A stretch of DNA of 64,000 nucleotides. Origin: Winkia neuii. GTDB lineage: Bacteria > Actinomycetota > Actinomycetes > Actinomycetales > Actinomycetaceae. This document shows positions 36,757 through 45,575 of the stretch, one piece after another. The translations under genes and the position numbers were made by a program. The stretch spans positions 1,612,001 through 1,676,000 of the forward strand of contig NZ_CP118946.1 in NCBI RefSeq assembly GCF_029011175.1, given 5' to 3'. Each line of letters opens with the position of its first letter. Position 1 is the stretch's first letter. The notes under the pieces were generated by a model. It saw only the letters and a program-made list of their open reading frames with translations. It had not been told where the DNA came from and searched no databases.

Positions 36757-37329
36757 TTAAGCGTCGGCTTCGATGCGCTTGAGAGCGCGATAGATCGTCG
36801 GCCGCGAGACGTTGAATGTCCTGCCTACTGCGCTGAGGGACTTGCCGCCCTCGATAAGCTCCTTAGCGATCTGGGCCTGCTCAGCGCTGAGCTTCGGCTT
36901 CGGGCCGGCGACCCTGCCCTGTGCGCGGGCGTGCGCCACGCCTTCACGGGTGCGCTGGACAAGCAGGTCACGCTCCCACTCGGCAAGACTTGCCATGACG
37001 TTGATGACCACCTTGTCGGTGGGCTTCGACGTGTCCAGCGCTGGCTCCAACACCTTGACGTTGATGTCGCGCTCGGCGAGGTCAGCGATGGTGTTCACGG
37101 TGTCCGCGAGGCTGCGGCCGAGCCTGTCCAAGCGTGTGACAACGAGCGTGTCGTCGGGGCGCATGTACGCCAGCGCGTCATCGAGGCCAGGCCGTTGCCA
37201 TTTCGTGCCGGAGATGGTGTCTGAGTAGATGTGCTGAGGGTCGCAACCAGCGTCGATCAGGGCGTCGCGCTGGGTGTCGAGTGACTGCCCCTGCTTCGAG
37301 GTGGAAACGCGGGCGTAACCGATGAGCAT
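36757..37329 (-). CDS. Serine recombinase, resolvase/invertase family
   Basis: 190 aa. Nucleophile Ser9 in GYARVSTSKQGQSLD, catalytic Arg residues in TRLDRLGRSL and the EWERDLLVQRT helix. The C-terminal helix-turn-helix SLSAVGRTFNVSRPTIYRAL completes a Hin/Tn3-resolvase type protein. It starts 16 bases after the HNH gene on the same strand. Likely resolves element multimers or belongs to a transposon remnant. Confidence 0.9.
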   Translation of the reverse strand: MLIGYARVSTSKQGQSLDTQRDALIDAGCDPQHIYSDTISGTKWQRPGLDDALAYMRPDDTLVVTRLDRLGRSLADTVNTIADLAERDINVKVLEPALDTSKPTDKVVINVMASLAEWERDLLVQRTREGVAHARAQGRVAGPKPKLSAEQAQIAKELIEGGKSLSAVGRTFNVSRPTIYRALKRIEADA

Positions 37330-37345
37330 GGTTAGTCACCTGCTC

Positions 37346-38002
37346 CTATGCGTTACCTTTGGCACGGTTGTGGGACTTGCAGAGCAGCTCGCAGTTGCTT
37401 TCCTCGGTCTTGCCGCCCTTCGACCAGGCGGCGACGTGATCGGCGTCCATATCCTTGAGCGGCCAGATCTTCGCCTTGCCCCCCTCGTGACCGAGGGCGC
37501 AATACGAGCAGTTCGAGACACCGTTCTTCTCGGCGGCGTCTGTCTGGCGCTTGTACACGCGCTTTTTGACGGCCTCAGTGAAGACACGCACGCTAAGCAG
37601 CCGCGTCTCTTTCTTGCCGCCGAGAAGGTACTCGTAGATACCCTTCTTCGACTGAACCTGCGAGTCGGAAAGCAACTCGCGTGCTTCGGCGGTCATCTCT
37701 GTTGCGTCGTAGCCCTTGTCGCCGTACTGCTCATAGAGCTTGTTCCATGCGATTCCACGCATGGAACTGTCCGTCATCTTGAACACGCTTGCGGCCCAGT
37801 CGATGACGGTGGTGAAGTACGTCTGCAGTTCATTGCAGTCGTCGTCATCGCGGTGCTTAGCCATGTAGTTGTCGATACTCACGCCGTCACGCTGAGCGAT
37901 CCAGTCGAGGGCGACTTCAAGCACCTCCTGGCGGGCGGGTTCACCGCGCACGAAATTCGACCACTTCGACATCAGTCGCCAAGAAGTCTTCCGGTGGTGC
38001 AT
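37346..38002 (-). pseudogene. HNH endonuclease domain fragment of a DUF262-type protein
   Basis: 218 aa. The C-terminus has a complete HNH site: CSYC, then MDADHVAAWSKGGKTEESNC, then CKSHNRAK. Residues 12-40 (MSKWSNFVRGEPARQEVLEV) match the middle of DUF262/GmrSD-like proteins, whose N-terminal DUF262 domain is missing. Such enzymes act in defence against phage with modified DNA. Homology starts abruptly near the ORF start, so the gene is truncated, although the HNH part could still be made. Confidence 0.65.
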
Positions 38003-38232
38003 GCGCTACAACACCCGCAGACGGCACTCCTGGTGCAACGTTCTAGCCCCCAATGACTTCGAAGCACTCACATCAGCTACGCTGACCCAAGCAGCATAGC
38101 TAACCCCCGACGTGTCTACTTTCCGGGGGTCAGGCCCGTGCTCGACAACCCCAGCGGACTCAACGCCCACGCCAGCGTCGCGGACCATGCGGCCGGGTAC
38201 CGGAAGGTGGCCAAGGCCGCGGGCATCGCGAT
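38003..38232. other. Junction stretch with insertion-sequence-like end
   Basis: Holds GACCCCCGGAAAGTAGACACG (minus strand, near 38110), which looks like an IS3-type terminal repeat, and on the plus strand a short coding-like tail SGLNAHASVADHAAGYRKVA ending TAA at about 38236. Probably scars of earlier rearrangement between the HNH fragment and the bacteriocin operon. Confidence 0.35.
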
Positions 38233-38967
38233 TTAATCCCGCGCAGAGCCGGAGACTGTGACCTGGCGATCATTGATGCGCAAGGTGCTGTCAGCGGCAG
38301 CAATAACTGCGGCATCGTGCGTGGCGGCCAGAACGAGTGCGCCCCCGTCCGCAGCTCGCCGCAGGAGCGCGATAACTTGGTCGCGGTTAGTGGGGTCGAG
38401 GGAGGCGGTCGGCTCGTCAGCGAACACATAAGCCGCGCCGCGGAGCAGGGCTCGGGCGATCGCCAGCCGCTGCTGCTCGCCTCCGCTGAGAATAGCTGCC
38501 GGCCCGTCGAAGGGGACATCAAGACCGACTTCGCCGAGGGAGTGCAGCAATTCTTCTTTGGAGTATTGCTTCCTGGATAGCCCGAGGGTGAGGTTATCTT
38601 CGCAGCTTAGTTCGGGAATGATTCCGTGGTCTTGGTGGATTATCGCTGCGCGTTCTCGCCAGAACCTCCGCCTCCGCTTCATCCTCCACGCGGAGGCATT
38701 CTCACCGTCTATCCGGAGGAGGCCGTCCGCCGGCGGCAGGAGCCCGGCCAAGGTGTTGAGCAGCAAAGTCTTTCCGGAACCGCTGGCTCCACAGATGGCG
38801 ACAAAGCCTGGCCCGGGTAGGGAAAACGTTGCATTTTCCACGAGGGACTTCTTCACCATCCGCGTGCTGCGCCCCACAGAAAAAGTCGACTCCGCGGCGA
38901 GACAGAGATGAGAGGTGGAAATCTCCGGCGGCAGAGTGGGGGACTGATTGGGGCTAGCCAATGACAT
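38233..38967 (-). CDS. Bacteriocin operon ABC transporter, ATP-binding subunit
   Basis: Start placed at MSLASPNQS (38967), overlapping the permease stop by 14 bases, rather than 17 codons upstream. 244 aa with Walker A GASGSGKT, signature LSGGEQQRLAIARALL, Walker B VFADEPTASLD and the H-loop THDAA. Pairs with the adjacent permease; in lactococcin 972 loci this transporter is linked to export or immunity. Confidence 0.87.
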   Translation of the reverse strand: MSLASPNQSPTLPPEISTSHLCLAAESTFSVGRSTRMVKKSLVENATFSLPGPGFVAICGASGSGKTLLLNTLAGLLPPADGLLRIDGENASAWRMKRRRRFWRERAAIIHQDHGIIPELSCEDNLTLGLSRKQYSKEELLHSLGEVGLDVPFDGPAAILSGGEQQRLAIARALLRGAAYVFADEPTASLDPTNRDQVIALLRRAADGGALVLAATHDAAVIAAADSTLRINDRQVTVSGSARD

Positions 38968-40960
38968 TGTGACTCCTAGGGGAGGCGGACATGTGCTGAG
39001 AAATACTGAGACGGACAAAACCGAGGTAGACGATTAAGACAAGGCAGCTTAGCGCGGTGAAGGTGTAGAGGAACGGGTTGGGAAGCAGTAGCGGAGCCAG
39101 GACGGACAATATGACGACAACTGTCAGGCTGACCAGTTGGCTTTTGAATAGTCGCCACATTGTTTTGTCCGGTGATTGCCCAGCGCTGTGGAGGAGTACC
39201 AGGAGGCGACGGTGAACTCGGAGCTGGATGCGCGCCTGGACTATCAAGGCCGCAAGCGTGGCGAGCAAAGCTCCGAGGGCGCTCAGGATACTCAGCCAGA
39301 ACAGCGCCGTGCTGGCTACTAGTTCGGCCAGACCGCGATCGGCGGCGCGTACCGGGTAGACGTAGCCTTCGAGGCCGGCAGCGGTAAGTTCTGGACCCAG
39401 TTCCGAGAAATCCGCGAAGAGCAAATTTTCACTCGAAGCTGTGGAGCTTAGGAAGTCTGCGTCGAAGCCGGATAGATCGTCCGTTTCAAGCACGTAAAAA
39501 CAATCGCCGGGAACCAGTTCCCCCGACATTGTTCCACTAATGAATCCGACCGCATGATCGGCACTGACCGGACCAATTTGCGCAGATTTAAGGAGCAGGT
39601 CGCCGGATTCCTGAGCCCACAGATCCACGGAAGCTGCGAAATGCTCTTGGGCTGCGGAATAGTCGACCGAGTGGTTGTCGTCTCCGGGACGGAACTGATA
39701 ATCCTGCAGATCGTGCCATTGGCGGTTGGCAAGTGCCACGGGGCAGGAGTCCGGCACACCGGTACCTTCTTTCGGCAAAGTATGGCTGAGGACAGCCCCG
39801 TGCTCCCGTTCCCAGCTGAGCGCGAAGTCGCGGAAGTTCTGCTGCAGACTGGGCGGCAAGAGCTCGCCTCCTTCCACGCGGCCAGCAGGGCCGTCGAAGT
39901 TGGCTGAAAAATGCAAGGCTCCAAACTCCGCGAGAGATTTCCAGGTCTGCTGGGCCTCGGATTCCTGCTGGTAGGAGCGGAGCGCAGCCGCTGAGCTAAG
40001 ACCCGCTGCTACAAAGGTCACGCAGGTAAAGACCGAAATTACTTTCAGCGCTTTTCCCGCCGCCTTCTCTGCGGGGGCACGCTGCCCCAGCAGCGCTACT
40101 GCGCGGCGCAACAATGGGGCGGTGACGGCTACGGCCAAACCGGTGGTAGCCAGGGCCAAGCCTATCCCGGCGGCGTAGAACCTGAGGAACAGGAGGGCAA
40201 AAGAATAGCTCCCTTGGCGGGCGAGGAATGTACTCGCAAGGCCAATGAGAACTAGGTGCGGGAGGATGACAAAGGTCCATTGCCGCCAATTGCCTTTTTG
40301 ACTGCGGTGCCCTCCATTTATTGTGCGCAGCGCTGCCAATCTAAGACCGGAAACCCGAAGAACAAATACCAGGGCAAAAAGGGAAACGACAAATAGAAAC
40401 AGGATCGCCACCAACGCGGGCAGGCGGAATACGACCGATTGGATGAGGTGAAGGAACTGCGTCTTTTCGCTTAGCCTGAGCCCGTCATTCCTGGCCGATT
40501 CGTAGAAGTGGTTCGCATTGCCACCCGTTGCTTTGGGAACCAAGACGTAGTCACCGTGGTAATCCAGCGACCCAAGCTCACTGGCCGCTTGGCTCAAGGC
40601 ATCCGGCCGGTTGAGCCGGGGAATGCGTTCCGGTGCTGGATAATTTTCCTCCAGCGGGATGAAAACCTCGTGGGAAGTCCCGCTTGCGTCATCGGTGCCA
40701 GTCAGCCGGTAGATGGAGTAGCCGTTCTGCTCGGCCAATGAAACCAGTGAGTTACGGATTACCGTCGGTGCGTAGTCTGACTCAAGTTCCTCCGCGAGTG
40801 AAGTCTTAGGCTCGACGTAGTCAAGACTAAAGGTTGATTCGACCCCTAAGGACAAGGGCTTGGTGGAGTCAACCAGGGCTGTCAGCAGCCACCCAGTAGT
40901 CGCGATGACTGCAGCAAGAAGTAGGCTCAAAAGCCCAAGTACTAGGGGTCGAATACGCAT
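38954..40960 (-). CDS. Bacteriocin-associated integral membrane protein (ABC permease)
   Basis: 668 aa: N-terminal membrane helix (~8-28), a large extracytoplasmic part, a central block of helices around 170-310, a second extracytoplasmic part with Cys residues, and three C-terminal helices (LSILSALGALLATLAALIV onward). This FtsX-like layout is typical of the permease found beside lactococcin-972-type bacteriocins. It starts 5 bases after the bacteriocin gene. Confidence 0.82.
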   Translation of the reverse strand: MRIRPLVLGLLSLLLAAVIATTGWLLTALVDSTKPLSLGVESTFSLDYVEPKTSLAEELESDYAPTVIRNSLVSLAEQNGYSIYRLTGTDDASGTSHEVFIPLEENYPAPERIPRLNRPDALSQAASELGSLDYHGDYVLVPKATGGNANHFYESARNDGLRLSEKTQFLHLIQSVVFRLPALVAILFLFVVSLFALVFVLRVSGLRLAALRTINGGHRSQKGNWRQWTFVILPHLVLIGLASTFLARQGSYSFALLFLRFYAAGIGLALATTGLAVAVTAPLLRRAVALLGQRAPAEKAAGKALKVISVFTCVTFVAAGLSSAAALRSYQQESEAQQTWKSLAEFGALHFSANFDGPAGRVEGGELLPPSLQQNFRDFALSWEREHGAVLSHTLPKEGTGVPDSCPVALANRQWHDLQDYQFRPGDDNHSVDYSAAQEHFAASVDLWAQESGDLLLKSAQIGPVSADHAVGFISGTMSGELVPGDCFYVLETDDLSGFDADFLSSTASSENLLFADFSELGPELTAAGLEGYVYPVRAADRGLAELVASTALFWLSILSALGALLATLAALIVQARIQLRVHRRLLVLLHSAGQSPDKTMWRLFKSQLVSLTVVVILSVLAPLLLPNPFLYTFTALSCLVLIVYLGFVRLSISQHMSASPRSHNVIG

Positions 40961-40965
40961 GAGTT

Positions 40966-41391
40966 CTAGCAGAAGTCGTAGTAGTAGCTGTCCTTAGTGC
41001 CCGGCAAATTCGTTGCCCAAAGCTCGGCGACCGACTTCTGGCCGCCGCGGGTGTCGATGCTTCGTTGCGTTCTGTCGTTGACGATCACAGTCGAAGTATG
41101 GCACCGATTCACGGTGAAATAAGAACGCGCCTTAGCGTCCCAGAATCCGTACTCCCAGGTACCGCCACCTGCAGGGTAGCGAACTTTCCGGCCGACAGAT
41201 GCCCAGTAGGTTGTGAAGGCTGGTGCTGCCTCGCCGAGTAGCTCGGCCATCACACCGGAAGCAAAGCCTCCCTTGGCGCCGTGGTCTTGGAATTCTTCTG
41301 CGGAAGCAACGGCTGAGTTAGATACGGAAACGCTCAGAGCAGAGGCAATCAGCAGCGCTGCAAACTGCCGAGTGCGCTTTTTGGGGGTCAT
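40966..41391 (-). CDS. Lactococcin 972 family bacteriocin precursor
   Basis: 141 aa. Signal peptide of about 31 residues (charged MTPKKRTR, hydrophobic core, AVASA). A ~45-residue intervening region is followed by a C-terminal domain from GGGTWEYGFW to DSYYYDFC that follows the lactococcin 972 pattern (GTWQHGYG ... WAKATVG ... SFYYNFW). Lactococcin 972 binds lipid II at the septum. Here two Cys (97 and 141) occur and the usual final Trp is Cys. AAAGGAG precedes the ATG. First gene of a three-gene operon. Confidence 0.87.
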   Translation of the reverse strand: MTPKKRTRQFAALLIASALSVSVSNSAVASAEEFQDHGAKGGFASGVMAELLGEAAPAFTTYWASVGRKVRYPAGGGTWEYGFWDAKARSYFTVNRCHTSTVIVNDRTQRSIDTRGGQKSVAELWATNLPGTKDSYYYDFC

Positions 41392-41755
41392 AACAGTCTC
41401 CTTTGAGAGAGGAAATGAGGCTGGATTTCCTCAAAAGGGAGACTATCCTAAGTGAATACAAATGGGAATAGAACCAGTTTTCTAATTATATTGGTACTTT
41501 TCACAGGCCTTAGGCTCGGGAGGGCGTTGGTTGTCCTTGGTCCGCTATGTCTTGGATTCACCCCGTACGGAGTGGGGTTGCCCGCAACACGCCCTTTCGT
41601 CCTTGCTCTCTTCTGACGTCATCCTCGCCAACGTCAGCTGCGCGAAACTCCTGCCTAGTTTCGCACGCCGCAAGCGCACGGTGTCGTGCGCTTGCTTAGG
41701 CCGCCCCTAAGGCGCAGCACATGCGCGCGATTGTTGACGTGTCACACACTGCAAC
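41392..41755. other. Bacteriocin promoter region and integrase 3' flank
   Basis: The part next to the bacteriocin is AT-rich, with a minus-strand TATAAT at 41490-41485 about 95 bases before its ATG. Toward the integrase are perfect hairpins CGAAACT/AGTTTCG (about 41643-41663) and GCAAGCGCAC/GTGCGCTTGC (41670-41679/41686-41695), plausible integrase terminators though without a T tract. Confidence 0.45.
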
Positions 41756-43267
41756 CTAGTTCCACACGATCTGGACTGACTCGGGGTTGAAGGTCTTGCT
41801 TCCGCGCACGCCACGGCGCAGGCGCACCTGGCACAGGGTGTTGATGACTCGGCGCTGCACGGCAAGCTCTGCGTTGTCGAAGGCGTCCACGGGCGAGGCG
41901 TAGCCGGTTGTGTCGAGCAGCGCCGATGCGCCAGCAAGACGGGCACGGCGCGTTTCGAGTTTCTCGATCTGCGGCTCATAACGGTTTCGCGCGCGCTTGA
42001 GGTCACGGGCCTCGATAAGCTCCTCATCGTAGTCAGCCTGGACGCGGGCGAGCTTTGCGCGAAGCTCAGCGAGTTCGTCGTCGATGGCGTTGACCTCGTC
42101 GTCGTCCACAGTCGGCAGCAGGTCCGCCAGGTCGTCACGGCCAAGGCGGGCGCGGATCACGGCGAGCACAAAATCATCGACGCTATGTGTGCGCACTAAT
42201 CCACAGGCGGCGCAGCGGTAGCGGTCGGCATGCGTGCGCACAGGGTTGCCGCACTCGTCGCAGACATACAGACCCGAGCCGAGATGGCGGCGAGTGTTCC
42301 GGCGCTCCTTGTTGGTCAGCCGGTCGGGATCATCGAGCACGTTCTGCACACGCCACCACAAATCGGGTGTGACGATCGGCTCCCACTGCCCTTTCACAGG
42401 CTCGCCGGTATCGGGGTCGCGGACGATATGCGTGACACGGCGGTATTTGTTCTTCACGCCTTTGCGTTTGGCCTTCTTGTAGGTGGAATAGCCGGCATAC
42501 ACGGGGTTGCGCAGAATCGAGTGCAACGACGTATAGGCCCACGGCTGCGCGTCGGGAACTGGCTTTTCTTCCTGGCCTTCAGCGCGGCGTCGAGCGTTGC
42601 GCTCTGTGACCACGGTGTGCATATGGCGCGGCGTGGTCGGGATATCCGGCAAGCCCGGTTGATCGACCCCAGATAGGGCGCGTGCAATGTCGCGCATGGA
42701 GTTGCCCCGCTCGACAGCCCGGAACATACCGAGCACGGCGGCGGCTTCGGGTGGGATGATCTCGCCGGTCGAGGTGTAGCCGATTGGGCGCACACCGCCG
42801 GAGTACCAGCGTCCCTGCTCGGCGCGCTGCTGTTGCGCACGGGATTGGCGCATGCTTTTACGTTCGATCTCGCCGCGCGCCACGGCTGCTTTGATGCGCG
42901 CGTACATTCTGCCGCCGTCGGTGGCAAGGTCAGCATCACCGTTCGCGGTGACGAGTTTCAGCCCCTGCTCTTCTGCTCTGTCGATCCACTCTTCGAGCTG
43001 CCAGGGCTGTCGCGTGAGGCGGTCGAGGTCCCAGCAAATGATCGCGTCGATCTCGCCGCGCTCGAAAGACGCCACCATGGCGTCGTAGTCGGGGCGGTCC
43101 ACGTCCTTCTTCGACGCGGAGATCGACTGATCGACGCAGGTATGCACGACGTCCCAGCCACGTTGCTCGGCAAGGGCTTCGCAGTCCTGACGCTGCCGGT
43201 CGATGGCGAGGCCGTCCATGGCAGCATCGAGCGAGATACGGAGGTAAATAGCAGCACGTGTTGTCAT
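41756..43267 (-). CDS. Large serine integrase of the element
   Basis: 503 aa. Catalytic domain with Ser12 in YLRISLDAAMDG and CWDLDRLTRQPWQLEEW. Recombinase domain around 165-290 (GYTSTGEI, AYTSLHSILRNPVYAGY). Zinc ribbon CDECGNPVRTHADRYRCAAC near 340-362, then a long coiled coil (DDELAELRAKLARVQADYDEELIEA). The start lies 24 bases from the element edge, directly behind ychF in the same direction, so in the integrated state it may be read from the ychF transcript. Mediates attP x attB recombination in ychF. Confidence 0.93.
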   Translation of the reverse strand: MTTRAAIYLRISLDAAMDGLAIDRQRQDCEALAEQRGWDVVHTCVDQSISASKKDVDRPDYDAMVASFERGEIDAIICWDLDRLTRQPWQLEEWIDRAEEQGLKLVTANGDADLATDGGRMYARIKAAVARGEIERKSMRQSRAQQQRAEQGRWYSGGVRPIGYTSTGEIIPPEAAAVLGMFRAVERGNSMRDIARALSGVDQPGLPDIPTTPRHMHTVVTERNARRRAEGQEEKPVPDAQPWAYTSLHSILRNPVYAGYSTYKKAKRKGVKNKYRRVTHIVRDPDTGEPVKGQWEPIVTPDLWWRVQNVLDDPDRLTNKERRNTRRHLGSGLYVCDECGNPVRTHADRYRCAACGLVRTHSVDDFVLAVIRARLGRDDLADLLPTVDDDEVNAIDDELAELRAKLARVQADYDEELIEARDLKRARNRYEPQIEKLETRRARLAGASALLDTTGYASPVDAFDNAELAVQRRVINTLCQVRLRRGVRGSKTFNPESVQIVWN

Positions 43268-43287
43268 GCCGCTAACACTAGCGCGCC

Positions 43288-44376
43288 TCAGGTTACATTG
43301 AAACGAAACTCCACGATGTCGCCATCCTGCATGACGTAGTCCTTGCCTTCCATGCGCACCTTGCCGTGTTCGCGCGCCTCGTGCATGGAACCGTATTCCA
43401 TCAGTTCGTCGTAGCTGATGATCTCTGCCTTAATGAACCCGCGTTCAAAGTCGGTGTGAATTACGCCTGCCGCCTGCGGGGCAGTATCACCCTTGTGGAT
43501 AGTCCACGCCCGCGACTCCTTCTCTCCGGCAGTAAGGAAGGTCTGCAGCCCAAGAGTGTCAAAGCCAACGCGGGCCAGCTTGTCCAGGCCGGATTCCTCC
43601 TGGCCTGCTTCCTGCAGCATCTCGCGGGCCTCGTCCTCGTCAAGCTCAACCAATTCGGCCTCGAACCCAGCGTCAAGGAACACTGCTTCAGCGGGGGCCA
43701 CAATCTTGGCTAGCTCGGCCTGCTTGTCTTTATCCTCCATGCCGGCGCTGTCCATGTTGAACACATAGATGAACGGCTTGGAAGTCATCAGCTGGAAGGA
43801 CTTCAGCACGTCCGGATCCAGGTCGCGATCGCCCGACACGGAAGAGATGGTCTTGCCGTCCTCGAGGATCTTCTGTGCTTCCAGCGCGGTGTCGAGCACT
43901 ACCTGCTCGGTCTTCTTGCCGCGCACTTCCTTTTCCAGACGCGGAATCATCTTTTCCAGCGTCTGCAAGTCTGCCAACACCAATTCGGTGGTGATCGTAT
44001 CGATGTCCGAGGCCGGATCGACCTTGCCGTCCACGTGCACCACGTCAGGGTCTTCGAATGCGCGGGTCACCTGGCAGATAGCATCGGCTTCGCGAATGTT
44101 CGCAAGGAACTGGTTGCCCAGCCCTTCTCCCTCGGAAGCGCCACGCACAATCCCCGCAATGTCCACGAAAGATACGGTGGCGGGCACGATCTTCTGAGAA
44201 TCGTACAGCTTGGCCAGCTCGTTTAGCCGCGAATCTGGTAGGGGCACAACCCCCACGTTCGGTTCAATGGTGGCGAACGGGTAGTTCGCTGCCAGTACGG
44301 TCGCGCGGGTAAGCGCGTTGAACAGAGTCGATTTGCCTACGTTGGGCAGTCCTGCGATACCAATTGTCAAAGCCAC
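43288..44376 (-). CDS. ychF: Ribosome-binding ATPase YchF, with element-derived C-terminus
   Basis: Obg-related P-loop protein of 362 aa that prefers ATP. G1 loop GLPNVGKST at 8-16, a central coiled coil and the C-terminal TGS domain ([24 protein letters not shown]). The last residues VEFRFNVT and the TGA stop come from the mobile element; the native end V-D-F-K-F-N-V lies at 21046-21023. The protein is therefore kept almost unchanged despite the insertion. Confidence 0.96.
   Translation of the reverse strand: MALTIGIAGLPNVGKSTLFNALTRATVLAANYPFATIEPNVGVVPLPDSRLNELAKLYDSQKIVPATVSFVDIAGIVRGASEGEGLGNQFLANIREADAICQVTRAFEDPDVVHVDGKVDPASDIDTITTELVLADLQTLEKMIPRLEKEVRGKKTEQVVLDTALEAQKILEDGKTISSVSGDRDLDPDVLKSFQLMTSKPFIYVFNMDSAGMEDKDKQAELAKIVAPAEAVFLDAGFEAELVELDEDEAREMLQEAGQEESGLDKLARVGFDTLGLQTFLTAGEKESRAWTIHKGDTAPQAAGVIHTDFERGFIKAEIISYDELMEYGSMHEAREHGKVRMEGKDYVMQDGDIVEFRFNVT
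43291..43312. other. attR, element arm
   Basis: Right attachment site arm ending AACTCC next to the central AC at 43313-43314. On the ychF strand it supplies the codons that replace the native end of the gene. Confidence 0.8.
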
Positions 44377-44428
44377 GCATACAGTCTAGCTGCTTGGCAG
44401 TACTAACCAAATCTGTAGGGGTGTTCTG

Positions 44429-45436
44429 TTAGCAGGTGTGATCTGGCCCCGGCCTGCGTTTGCGGTCTTTCGGGTCTAGCTTGCCCGCCTGCATCAGGTC
44501 GGCCCGAAGGTTCTTCGGCAGCGAGAAGGTAACGGATTCTTCTACCGTGCGCACCTTCTCTACCGTGTCGAAGCCGCGCTGGCCTAGCCACGTAATTACG
44601 TCTCGAACCAGGATGTCCGGCACGGATGCCCCGGAGGTAAGCCCCACTGTGGTGGCACCCTCGAACCATTCTTCTTGCAGTTCATCCGCCTTGTCGATGC
44701 GATGGGCAGCCCCGGCGCCCGCTTCGAGGGCGACCTCTACTAAGCGCACTGAGTTTGAGGAATTGGCAGACCCCACTACGATCATGACATCAGCCTGTTT
44801 GCCAATCTGTTTTACCGCACCCTGGCGGTTCTGGGTGGCATAGCAAATGTCGCCCGAGGGCGGGTCGATAAGATTCGGGAACTTTTCCCGCAGTTTTTCT
44901 ACGGTCGCCTTAGTTTCGTCTACCGACAGGGTGGTCTGAGATAGCCACACGACCTTGTCGGGGTCGCGCACTTGCAACTGGTCAATCTCGTCTGGCCCGT
45001 CGATGACCTGGATGTGGTCGGGGGCCTCCCCCTGGGTACCTTCGACCTCTTCGTGGCCTTCATGGCCGACGAGCACAATGTCGTAATCGTCCTTCGCGAA
45101 GCGGACCGCCTGCCGGTGCACCTTGGTAACTAGCGGACAGGTGGCATCGATGGTTTGCAACTGCCGCGCCTCGGCCGATGCGTGTACTGCAGGGGACACC
45201 CCGTGAGCAGAAAAGACTACGCGAGCGCCGGCAGGTACCTCGTCTGTTTCTGAAACGAAGATTGCTCCCCGCTTGCTTAGGGTTTCGACGACATACTTGT
45301 TGTGCACGATCTCTTTGCGAACGTATATGGGAGCCCCATAAAGTTCCAGAGCTTTTTCGACAGCGTCTACCGCCCGGTCTACCCCGGCGCAGTAGCCGCG
45401 AGGTGCGGCCAGCAGGATCTTCTTCTTTTCGCTCAC
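44429..45436 (-). CDS. ispH: 4-hydroxy-3-methylbut-2-enyl diphosphate reductase
   Basis: Last step of the MEP isoprenoid pathway, giving IPP and DMAPP from HMBPP with a [4Fe-4S] cluster. The GTG start at 45436 ([19 protein letters not shown]) is chosen because the family begins here; the longer frame adds 40 unrelated residues. Cluster ligands are Cys15, the Cys of [11 protein letters not shown] and a later Cys. GSANSSNS is the substrate-binding motif. 335 aa. Confidence 0.93.
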   Translation of the reverse strand: MSEKKKILLAAPRGYCAGVDRAVDAVEKALELYGAPIYVRKEIVHNKYVVETLSKRGAIFVSETDEVPAGARVVFSAHGVSPAVHASAEARQLQTIDATCPLVTKVHRQAVRFAKDDYDIVLVGHEGHEEVEGTQGEAPDHIQVIDGPDEIDQLQVRDPDKVVWLSQTTLSVDETKATVEKLREKFPNLIDPPSGDICYATQNRQGAVKQIGKQADVMIVVGSANSSNSVRLVEVALEAGAGAAHRIDKADELQEEWFEGATTVGLTSGASVPDILVRDVITWLGQRGFDTVEKVRTVEESVTFSLPKNLRADLMQAGKLDPKDRKRRPGPDHTC

Positions 45437-45575
45437 GCCCCTAATGTACCTACTCTTTATTGCTCCCGCCCCGTTCGTGAGAAATATTTCGCTTTGGGCT
45501 AGCCTTGCGCCCCAAGCCGGCGGCAAAGCTATGGATATAAAACAGCCTTCGCGCAAAGTATGTAAAGCTTAGGGG

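Larger units (their letters stand above)
21045..43314. mobile_element. 22.3-kb integrative element inserted in the 3' end of ychF
   Basis: Left edge at 21045-21068, right edge at 43291-43314. Both junctions contain the central dinucleotide AC (GT on the ychF strand). Joining the chromosomal sides gives an uninterrupted ychF ending DGDIVDFKFNV. Joining the element sides gives ACTCC-GT-GGAGT with 22-nt arms that match each other as inverted repeats at 15 of 22 positions, as expected of attP for a large serine integrase. The integrase gene is 24 bases inside the right edge. Contents include erm(X), a relaxase, SSB, insertion sequences and a bacteriocin operon. No type IV secretion genes are present, so it is mobilizable at best. 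Confidence 0.88.
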
